Shown piece after piece: positions 39,845 through 51,800 of a stretch of 64,000 nucleotides of DNA. The stretch is from Acestrorhynchus altus (lineage: Eukaryota; Chordata; Actinopteri; Characiformes; Acestrorhynchidae): contig CM067504.1 of NCBI GenBank assembly GCA_034509495.1, positions 1,849,944 through 1,913,943 on the forward strand. Direction: 5' to 3'. The notes beneath the pieces were generated by a model that did not search any database, was not told where the DNA came from, and was given only the letters and a program-made list of their open reading frames with translations. Position 1 is the stretch's first letter; every line of letters starts with the position of its first letter. A program made the translations under genes and the position numbers.

Positions 39845-41705
39845 AGTCCTACACTTCTGATGACCTCAAAGTTACTTAGTTGTTAAGTCACTGAATTTCC
39901 AGAAACAGGAACTGACTCTCCTGTTTCTTCCTGCCTCTCTCTCTCTCTCTCTCTCTCTCCTCTCTCTCTTCTCTCTTCTGTTTCTTCACCACTCTCTCCT
40001 TATTTGCAAGGCTAAATGCTCCTGTAATAAACGATGGAGGCCTTTTCCTTCCCTGCATCCACTTGCTCAAGTGACCACATTATACCGAATGGTATCGAGT
40101 GTCTGAGCAACGTATTTTGAACTGAGTTACCCAACAGCTGAACAACAGTAATCCCTGGCGAAATATCTGTATCCACACCTCAGAAATAGTTGCAACCCAG
40201 AAGTGATCGCGTGGGATCAGAACGTAGTAATAAGATTAAAGGCGATCGATCAATAAACTGAAGATAACTGCAATGGATCTGATTAGCATTGTCAATCTAC
40301 CATACAGAAGTGGTGTTTCAGACTCACGCTGGTTTAATTAACAATTTCAGACGCTCTCTGCATGGAGATCAATCCAGCTCGCCAGCGCCCTGTGGGCAGC
40401 AAACTTGTGAGCACTGGACAGCACTAGATACCACCAACACCCATGAGTAACTGAGGCGGAGGCAGTATGGACAAAGTCCACCCATCTGTTACCAGGTGCG
40501 AGCAAATAATATGCCCAGAGTGGTCCACGGTGCTCGTGACATCTGGGGGTTGGAGGTTTGCCCGGCGGGGCAGCGCCAGTCATGTCTCACTGTGTTCAGG
40601 AATCAACCAGCAACCTCCGTTCACAAAATGCTGCCCCCTGCTGGTCAGAATCGAATTGATTAAATGGAGACAGTACCCGCTGCTATTATTATTATTATAT
40701 TTATTATTCATCTATTCTATCCATCATTCCATTCATTCATTCATTTTCCAAAACCTTAGTTCCTGAATATAACACGGTGAATGCCCAGCCTTCTGCAACT
40801 TGATTAAGGGTGAAACAACCTCAGAGCAGCCAATCCATTCGTAGGCTCGCAACAAACATTACGCTTCACACACACACACAATAACACATACCATACACTT
40901 GGTCACCACCCACCTTCTTATCATGATGTCTGGACTGTGGAACCGAGTACTCGGAGAAACCCAACGCTAACACGGGAGAACATGCAACCCACACAGAAAC
41001 TTCCCAGGTTTCACCTGTGGATCAACCCAGAATCCTTTTCTTGCATGCAGCAACAGCGCTATCCACTGCCAACGTGTCGCCTTATTATACTACATATTAG
41101 CTATTATTATTATGGCTGTATTATTATTAATGACATGCCACATTATCACATATTATCATCATTATTAGTAATAATAATAATAATACCATATTATTAACAC
41201 TATATATCATTATTACATATCTATTATTGGCTATCATTATTATTATTATCATTATTATTATTATTATTACATTATTAATACTATTATTACTATTATTATT
41301 ACTATCATTATTATTATCATCATCATTATTATAATAATAATAATAATAATAATTATTATTATTATTACTATTATATTACTATCATTATTTATTAATTTAT
41401 CATCATTATAATAATAATAATTACATATATTATTATCATTGGCTATTATTATCATTATTATTATTATTATCATCATCATCATTATTATCATCAATACATA
41501 TAATAATAATAATTATTATTATCATTATTATTATTATCATTATTATTATTATTATTATCATCATTATTATTATTATTATTATTATAATCATCATTATGCT
41601 GCCATTATTATTATCATTATTATTTATTCATTATTATTATTATCATAATTTCACATATACACACATATTATCATTATTATTATCATTATTATTATCATTA
41701 TGATG

Positions 41706-41746
<41 letters not shown>

Positions 41747-43559
41747 CATTATTATTATTATCATTATTATTATCATTATTATCATACTTCATTATTATTA
41801 TCATTATTATTATTATTATCATTATTATTATCATTATGATTATTATTATTATTATCATTATTATCATAATTTATTATTATTAATATTATTATTATCATTA
41901 TTATTATTATTATCATTATATATCATTATTATTATCATTATTATCATAATTTCATTATTATTATTATCATTATTATTATTATCATTATTACATTATATTA
42001 TCATTATTATGATTATTATTAATATTTATTATCATAATTTCATTATTATTACATATTATCATTATTATTACTACATATATTATAACAACGACCCATAATG
42101 GTCATTTCGGTTGAACGAACCCTTTATTATTGCTCCAACTCAAACCTCTTATCTCAACATCTAAACAACAAAGACTGTCTCAAAGCCTGGACATCTACAG
42201 ACCGGCTGCATGTCTGAAGAACTGTGCTGAGAAGAACACAAAGTACTCTTCCATGTGACCACGAACATGCTGCCAAATGCACTGTTAGTCTGTTCCAGCA
42301 CATTGCTCAGCTGAAGCTTGAACCTGCAGGACTCTGCTGTACGGTAGTTTAACTGGGTGCTCAAATATATTTAACCCCACCTCTCTCTCTCTGTCTCTCT
42401 CTCTCTGTCTCTCTCTCTCTCTCTGTCTCTCTCTCTGTCTCTCTCTCTCTCTCTGTCTCTCTGGTCCCCAGACTGTCTGTTCAGGCTGTGTCCCATGAAC
42501 AGATACTCAGCACAGAAGCAGTTTTGGAAAGCTGCCAAACCCGGAGGAACCAGCACCACTGACACTGTCTTGCTCAACAAACTGCATGTGAGTGTGATGT
42601 AGTGAAGCAGTAAGTCATGAGAAGAGGTACGTAACACCCGTTAATGTGGCATCACTAAATGCACGACATGTCCAACCGTGGGTATCACGGTTTCAGCCAA
42701 GAACAGAAAGCTGAGGGTGCAGAGGGGTCAGACTCGTCAAACTGGACACCTGAAGACAAAGTGTGGCCTGGTTTGATTAATCTGAAGCTAGCAGATGCTG
42801 GGTTGTAATGTGCCAACACCACGACTTCACAGGGACAGGTGTGGAGATGAGAACGACCACGGGGCGGGGAGTATCTGTGTCTTCAAGATCGAGATCTTGA
42901 GACCTGCAGCAGGGGTGTGGACGAGCGTCGTCCTGTTGGAATAGAGCACCGGAGTGTGTGTTCAGAAGAGGTAGAACCACTGGTTGCAGAACCTCATTAA
43001 CGTAACGTTGGGCTGTTAAAGTGTCTGTACTGAAGACCGAAGGTGATCTGACATCGTACGAAATTGGACCCATGCCACGACACCAGACCTTCAAACCGCA
43101 GATCTTGGCGCTGATCATGGTGCCTCCACACACAGATGTTGTCACTGAAGATCTGCTGCCCATTTGAGTGACTCTATGACAGTCTGATATGACACCATTG
43201 CAGTCGGTTGATTGGTTCTGGGTGCAGTGGGTTGGGATTGAGGCTTTGATGACCTTGTAGGACAAAATGTCACCACAGCACACCACCGTAGTGTTCGTAC
43301 GTGGTTGTGGTAGCTAAAATACGTACAGGTCGGTTAACGAGGAGCTAGTGGCTTCTGCCGCGGATGGAGTTTAGCCTGACCGCCTTCAGAATTCATTGCC
43401 TCCTTAGCATCGCCGCGCTGATCTGGAGAAACAGAATGAATCAGAGAACAAAGCAGCTCCTGGGAACGTGAAAGAACGCATGGAAATGTCATCCAGGTAA
43501 TCTGTCGCCTTCCAGTAAACAGCTGAACATTCAGGACAAACGCCATCACCATGTCGCTG

Positions 43560-43597
<38 letters not shown>

Positions 43598-44274
43598 ATA
43601 GTTACTCCACCTGAAGAGCAACAAGTACCTGACAGTAAATAAGCGCCTGCCTGCTCTGCTGGAGAAGAATGCGATGCGAGTGACTCTGGATGCTGCTGGA
43701 AATGAAGGCTCCTGGTTCTACATCCAGCCCTTCTACAAACTGCGCTCCATCGGCGACAGCGTGAGTACTGTTCAGGGGTGGGAGTGTCCACTCTGTCCTA
43801 AACTCTGAAAGGGTGTGAAACATGTAAGCATATGGTCGCTACGGTCTGCGTGCGTATGCGATGACCTGCCAGTGGTGGCTGAAGGTCCGCAAATGTGGTT
43901 GTTGGGTCACTCTGCGACTGTCGATTTTCCCTCTCCATGGTTGGTGTAGGACTCCCAGATCCTTTCAAGGCGCGCATGGTAGACGTACGATCAGCACGGG
44001 TGCACACCTGTACTTACCGATAAAGACCGCCTTATCGTGGAGCCCCACAGTCACCACTCTCGACATCACTCCCAACTCATTCTTCACTCTGCACAACTTC
44101 AATGCTGCTCAAACACAAACAGCATCGAGCCAGAATGGAACGATCGCAACTGAACGCACTCCACGTCAGTCTGGTATAGCTGGTAAAGTGTCACCTGCAT
44201 CCACGTCCAGAATACCAAGAATCACGCAACGCCAAACCTACCTAAGTCTCATTCCTACGGGCGATTGCTTGCTT

Positions 44275-44306
<32 letters not shown>

Positions 44307-44447
44307 CGTCCTGGGAAACGCAGTGTGTGTATCTGTGTGTTTCAGGTTGTTATAGGGGATAAGGTTGTGTTGAATCCTGTGAATGCTGGGCAGCCACTTC
44401 ATGCCAGCAGCCATCAGCTAGTAGACAACCCAGGATGCAATGAGGTA

Positions 44448-44507
<60 letters not shown>

Positions 44508-45781
44508 CTTTGTACTTTTTCATCCTCTGAATTGCCTTTGTCAATGGCCCCTCATTTCTCCTTCGCTCTGATCCGACAGGTGAACTCCGTGAACTGCAGC
44601 ACCAGCTGGAAAATTGTTCTGTTCATGAAATGGAGCGACAACCAGGAGGTCGTTTTGAAAGGCGTGAGTTGAATGTTGACCCTCAGACCTGAGAGTTAGA
44701 TAAACAGATAGTTGTACCTACAGTGGTGTGAAAAGATTTGGACACCCCTGGTCAAAATGACTGTTACTGTGAACGTTTACGGCAGCTGAAGGTGAAACAC
44801 ACTCATTTTAAGCAGAACCAGTGTGTTATGCTGGTTTTGTCTAACTTTGGAGTGACAATAAAATGAAAAACATCCCTTACAAAAGTATTCCCAGGAAATG
44901 TGAGAGCTCAGAGGTACTGAGGTCTCAGACCCCACTAGCCACCAAGGGTATGGCTTGTTCACAATCATCGTTAGAAAAGCTTTTTAAGTACCCAGACTCC
45001 TCTAACCTTGTTCCAAATACAGCAGCTGTGGGCTCTTCTAAGCAGCTGCCTAGCACTCTGACAATGAAAATGGTTGAGACCCACAAAGCAGAAGATTCTA
45101 AGATAGCAAAGCACAGTGGAGGTGCAAAAGACCATCAGGAAGATTGAGCGGACTCTGGAATTTCGGTACATTGTTCTACTGTTACTGTCCAGCAACACCT
45201 GCATGAACATCATCATTATGGAAGAATCATCAGAAGGAAACCTCTCCTGCATTTAGGAAACCAGGCAAACAGAACAGCATCTATGAAAGAAGCTGAAGAT
45301 GGACCAGTAGTGACCGACACACTTCTAATCCACAACAGACCTCAAAGGCACAGCGAAGTTTATTCACGTTTTAGTCCCATGACCTGAAGACAGTTTGTGA
45401 ATCTCGCGAGAATGGAGTCCGCTTCATAATACAGCCGTTGAGGAGGGGTGTCCATGGTATCTCCACTGTATCTGTCCCTGAGATATTCGCTTAATCCTCA
45501 CAATCCAAGTAGCAGAATCAGAGGATAAGCAGTGTGTGTGTCTGTGTGTGTTAGGGGGACGTGGTTCGGTTGTTTCACGCGGAGCAGGAGAAGTTTCTGA
45601 CGTGTGACGACCACCGGAAGAAGCAGTACGTTTTCCTGCGCACCACTGGACGCCAGTCTGCAACCTCCGCCACCAGCAGCAAAGCACTGTGGGAAGTGGA
45701 GGTCAGTTCAGATGTGTTTGACACGTGGACACGGGAAAGCTTTTGTGGCACGGCGCGACCGAAGTCCTTGGGAAATGCAGC

Positions 45782-45826
<45 letters not shown>

Positions 45827-48800
45827 CTACAGGTAGTGCAGCATGACCCCTGCAGAGGAGGAGCGGGCTACTGGAACAGTCTGTTCAGGTTCAAACACCT
45901 GGCAACTGGACATTACCTTGCTGCAGAGATGAAACCGAACCCATGAACAGATTATTCAAACACACACATTGACCCCTAAGACCGTGAAGATCCCAGGTTG
46001 GTTCACATCTGTAGTTCTTCGTCTGCAGGCTCTCTAAGTTGCATAGGCTGAAACAATCTCCATTTCTAAACACGTTCATTGTAATTCTTTTGCATCTGTG
46101 TTTCGCTTAATCCATGTAAACAACGAGGACTTGAGTCCTGACTTATCACTGTTTGTGTGACCTCATTAACGCAACGCTATCCGTCAAAATGGTTGCAATG
46201 ACTTTTTTGGAAGACCAGCAGTATCTGTAGCACCCCACACCATGAACCCAGGCCTTCTGGACACAGATGTATCCATACGCAGATTTGAAAGGGTCATCTC
46301 TACCTACATCAGCGTGCCGCGTTAGTGGTACACAACACTGTAATTGTGCATTACATCAATCATTGTGGAGCGCTGTGGTTGGTGGTTCAGGACCAGCCTT
46401 AAAGCCTGAAGGCTCGTTCAATCCTCAGGTTCGGCAGTGTGGAATGACGGAAGTGCCCTTGAGCAAGACACTGAACTTCCCAGCTGCCCCCCGGGCGCTC
46501 AGGATAGGGCTGCCCGCCAAACAGCTCGTCCGTTTAATCCGAGTCATCTGGGGTCGATGCAGTCAACAAACCGGCTTTAATCCACCAGCGAATCCCAGAC
46601 CACCAATTTGCAAAGCACCTGAGATCGTTCTCTGCAGGACTCCAGCTACTCACCCTGGTCTGGAAAACGCCCGTATTCAGCCTGTCAGTGAAGTGGCCCT
46701 CCAGGGGCGTGTTGAACAAGGCTCTCAGGCCACTGTTGCTGTTTTATACATGATGTGATGACACATGAAATTTGTGTTTATGAGCTCTTCTCTCTGTCCA
46801 ACGTCTTCCCCAGGTAAACCCGGACTATGAGGAAGAATGCCTGGAGTCCCGCCTCTGTGAGTGTGCATGCGCTCCGTACATCGGCTGATCTTTTTCTGAC
46901 TCCACAGTTGAAATCATTTTTTCTTTCTGTTGGTTTGTTTTTTATAGTCCATATTTTTACTAAACTGTCCCGTGTATTATATTCTGATTGTCAACCGTAG
47001 ATTTTACTCTCTGCACGATGAACAGACAAGTCTGTGCCATGTCAGAAAGCGCATTCTATTCCACGTTTAAAAAAATTAAAAACACTTGAGTAACTCAGCC
47101 GAACATAATGAACACATCCTTGAATTCTATCAGATACATAAACGGTGAAATGAAACCTGTTTTTAGATTGTTGGGTGCGAAGTGCAAGTAACAGGAGACA
47201 CTTCAGTCTGTCGGTCTCTACACATGCTTTGATGACCCTCCCAAATGAAGCTGTTCCTATGATAACAGCATGGTACGGCAGGTCTGACTGTGGGGTTAAG
47301 AGGCGAGAAATGAGCTATAAGGGTGGTTTTCATGCTGAGCTCAGAGCTTGGAGACTGACGGTAACCACTCTCTGCTGGTTAATAAAGCTGCATCATAAGA
47401 ACACACCTGCTGCCTCACAGGACACAGCACAGCTTTTCCGTGGCAGAACAGCTGAGTTTTGAATTGCTTTGATCCTGTTAATGGCTAGCTAGTCCAGTAG
47501 CCGTGGCCTGGTGGTCCGGGAACCAGCCTTGTGCCTGGAAGGTCGCTGGTTCAAATCCTCAAACTGGCAGGACATGACGGAAGGCCCTTGAGGAAGACGC
47601 TGGACTCAGCCGCTCCTCATGCTGAGGATAGGCTGCCCAACGTCCGGGCACGTAGTTTACTCGCTCCCTGGTGTGTGAATTCACACAACGCGCAGAGTGG
47701 TCAAACGGCAGTATTATGTTAAGTGAAATATACAAATGAATTGAATCGAATTGAATTAGAACCTTCAGATTGATTGTGGAAATCAGTGGTGACACCCAAT
47801 CCTTATTCCAGGTGTAGTACAGCTTGTTAGAAACGGTGTCTGGTTGGGTAATATAAAGAATATCGCCGTCTATTAAAAAGACTGAGCATATTGTCTTATA
47901 GCTGGACTCTGAACATGAAGTGATACGAGCGCACGCACGGAACCCTCAGGATAAAGTCATGTACACGCTGGTGTCGGTCCCTGACGGCAATGACATCTCT
48001 TCTATCTTCGAGCTGGACCCTACTACCCTGAGAGGGGGTGACTCTCTTGTACCCAGGTAGGACATAGCGATATCACCATGTACTGAGATACAGAATAAGT
48101 ACAGCACCACTTATTGATTACTGTTTGTGTCTGTCTGGTTTACTTGTCCTCCGAATAGTGTCTGAGACATCAACTGTTTTTGCGTTGTCTTTGTGTTTGT
48201 TAGGAACTCCTATGTCAGGCTACGGCACCTGTGCACAAACACCTGGGTCCATAGCACAAACTACCCCATAGATAAAGAGGAAGAGAAACCGGTCATGCTC
48301 AGAGGTACTGTAACTGTGCTTGATGAAAGTGATGCACTATTCCAGATCTGTGGCCACAAAAGTGCGAGAACCTTTACCATCTGCAGATCATTTGAAGGTG
48401 AAATGAGGTGTTTTCAATCAGTGGTAGACACTCGGGTGTGAGTAGACATCCTGTTTAATTTGGTGAGCAGCGCAGGGTTGTAATGCAAAGGCCAAAAGAA
48501 CATTGCTGCCCATCCGCAGTTTGATTAAGATCGCATGGACAAGACTACAAGACTTTTATTTTGAAGGAGAAGTGCTTGGAGAAAGGATAACACTGCATTT
48601 CACCATAAAAACCTTCTGTGAAACACGGTGGTGGTAGTATCGTGGTTTGGGCCTGTTTTACTGCATGTAAGCCAGGGTAGCTTGCCATCGTTGATGAGCA
48701 ATGAATTCTGAATTATAGCTAATTCTAAAGGAACATGTCAGGATGTCTGTCTGTGAGCTGAAACTCAAGAGAATGTGGGTCATGCAGAAAGACAACTTAA

Positions 48801-51800
48801 TTCTACAATATGTCAAAGCTCTACCAGAATGTCTAAAGAAGAAAAAAGTTTATAGAAGTTTATAGAAAATTTGAAACTTCTAAAGGGTCCACAAACTTTC
48901 AAGCACCACCAAACTGTGTTTATGAGAAGCTTTTGTTTTATGTCCTTACTTTGTCTCTTCTTAATCACACACAGATAGGAACGTCACCTCTGAAAGAGGA
49001 TAAAGAAGCCTTTGCACAGTTCCAGTGTCCTCACAGAGGTCAGAGATTTGGACTTTGCCAACGATGCCGCAGTTCTGGCTCATTGCAACCGTGCTGGCAC
49101 CATCGACGTTAAAAACGAGAGGAGGTAGAGAGTCCACCCAACTCTTGATAAATTCATTTCTGTGTCCACACAGCCGGAAAAGTGGCCCAATTCCGAATCT
49201 GACCTTTTTTTAGACCTTTTACGGTCACCTACATCGGAATCAACAGTTTCTGTTCCCAAACTGATATGCATGTGCGAAAGGTCCAGTCCTGGAAGACAGA
49301 GACATCTGGACTTATCACTGAGAAAATGGACTTGCTATCCAGGCCACTTCTTCAGATTGAGCTTTTTGTCCAGAATCCCTCGTTAGTGTTGGTGCGCTGG
49401 TTGCTCATCCTCCAACATGCTACATTCGGCCATTTCACTAGGAACATGTAGCAGTCACGGGTTCTTGTTGTTGGAACAAAGACACCTTCTCAAATATTTA
49501 TGAATTGTAGTAAATTATGTTCCCTTCTTCTCCACGTGAACCTATGAGGAAAGCCAAGTTCCAATGACGTGAAAGTTGCATGTATTCCAAGCAGGCTGTT
49601 CCACGGATTTGGGCCACTTTGACTTGCTGTGTGAATTCTTGTGTGTGGACCTTACTTTTATAATATATGTTCTTTGTGTTCTATAAATGTCTTTACTTTC
49701 AGCAGTGACTAAGCTGCTGGAGGACCTGGTGTATTTCGTGGTGGATATTCCTAACAGTGCTCAGGATGTGCTGGAGATCACAGTGAACAAACCCAACAGA
49801 GAACGTCAGAAGCTCATGAGGGAACAAAACATACTCAAACAGGTACATGTTGTCTCACATTGTCTCCCTCACTGCATATATCCAGATAACATACTAATGT
49901 CTTCATTCTGATTGTTGATCCCTTTCGTTCCTTTCACTTTGATTGGCTAGATCTTCAAGCTGCTGCAGGCTCCATTCACTGACAGTGGAGATGGTCCAAT
50001 GTTGAGATTAGAAGAGCTGGCTGACCAGCGGCATGCCCCCTTTCGACACATCTGCAGACTTTGCTACCGAGTTCTGCGGCACTCGCAGCAAGACTACCGG
50101 AAAAACCAGGTACCATCATTCATCCATAATCTGATCTTTAATGGGCACCGACTGTGTTTTATAAGCTCTGCAACTAAGCACCGTTGCTGATCTTTAATAC
50201 CGCCACCGGATCGCCCGTGAAGCTTTGACAAGAAGCCAGTAACTACACTGCTGATCTTTACCAACGCTACCGGACTGTGTGCTTCTGATACAGTTTCAGT
50301 AATCACACTGCTGCTGGATCTTTAATACCTGCCATCGACCGTGTTTGATACAGTTTCAGTAACTACACTGTTACCGGGATCTTTAATACCAAGCATCGGG
50401 ATCTGTGTTTCTGATACAGTTTCAGTAAATCTACACTGCGCTGCTATCTTAACACCGTCATCGACTGTGCTTCTGATACAAGCCAGTAACCACACCAAGC
50501 TACGATCTTAATACGGCACTTGACTGTGTTTCTGGATACAGTTTCAGCAATCGGCACTTTTTCATCTTACACCGCACCGACCGTGTTTTGATAAGCAGCT
50601 TCAGCAACTACACTGTTACTGGATCTTTAACATCGCCACCGACTGTGTTTCTGATACAAAGCCAGTAACTACACTGTTACCGATCTTTTAATACCAGCTA
50701 CCGGACTGTGTTTTCTGATACATGCTTCAGTAACCACACTGTTACCGATCTTAATACCAGCTACCGCACTGTGCTTTGATACAGTTTCATAAATTCACCT
50801 GGTTTACCCCGCACATCAAGCTACCGGGACTGTGTTTCTGATACAGTTTCAGTAACTACACTGGCATTGATCTTAATACCAGTTACCGATTCGTGTTTCG
50901 GATATGTTTCAGTAACTACACTGCTGCCATCTCGGTCATCGCCAATGGACTGTGTTTCTGAGGCAGTTTCAGTGGTCCATGACTGCCGATCTTAAGCCAC
51001 CGCCGCATCGACTGTGTTTCTGATAACAGCTTCAGTACCACACGTTGCTGATCTTTACTACCGCTTCCGGACTGTGTTTCTGATACAAGCCAGTAACTAC
51101 ACTGTTGCTGACTTTAATATCGCCAATGATTCGGTAAGCCTTGACAGGCTCTGCGGTTCACAGTGCCAGCTGATCTTAATAATCGGCTACCGATCTATGT
51201 TTTCTGATACAGTTTCAGTAACTACACTGTTACTGATCTTTGGTTACCGGGTTGTCTGATCAGGTGTTTTCTGTGGCAGACAAGCTTCAGTAACTACACT
51301 GCCGCCGATCTTTAATAATCGCTACCGGACTGTGTTTGATACAGTTTCAGTAACTACACTGTTACTGATCTTTAATAATCGCACCGGATCAAGCTTGATA
51401 CAGTTTCAGTAACTACACTGTTACTGATCTTTAATAATGTGTTAATGGACTGTGTTTGACAGCAGTTTCAAAACTACGACTTGCTGATCTTTAATACCGC
51501 TACCGACTATGTTTTCGATACAGTATCAGTAACTGTCGTTACTGATCTTAATACCAAGCAATGATTCAGCTGATACAGTTTCAGTAACTACACTGTTAGC
51601 TGATTCAATACCGCTACCGACTGTGTTTCTGATACAGTTTCAGTAACTGTTCTGTCTGCTGAGCACAAAGCTGTGTTCCGCCTAGCAGCAGGAAGCAGAT
51701 TGTTACTACGCAGCAGCAGAGGATACCATCACGTTTCTGCACAATAATCCCAGTTGCTGGAAACACATCATCGCCAGAGACTGACATCTGTCACAGCCTG

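Larger units (their letters stand above)
36703..42471 (+). other. itpr1 intron 2: repeats, no gene
   Basis: Contains a MITE-like inverted pair (about 36928-37265), a family A element with a nested LINE fragment (37707-38810), GT, CA, GA and CT microsatellites (39234-39975), a noisy stretch (40080-41080) and about 1 kb of ATT/ATC trinucleotides (41080-42080). 37270-37700 shows nothing recognisable. Confidence 0.6.

Noticed and set aside
41267..42098. Poly-Ile, poly-Tyr and poly-Asn ORFs
   Set aside because: They are translations of the ATT/ATC tract.
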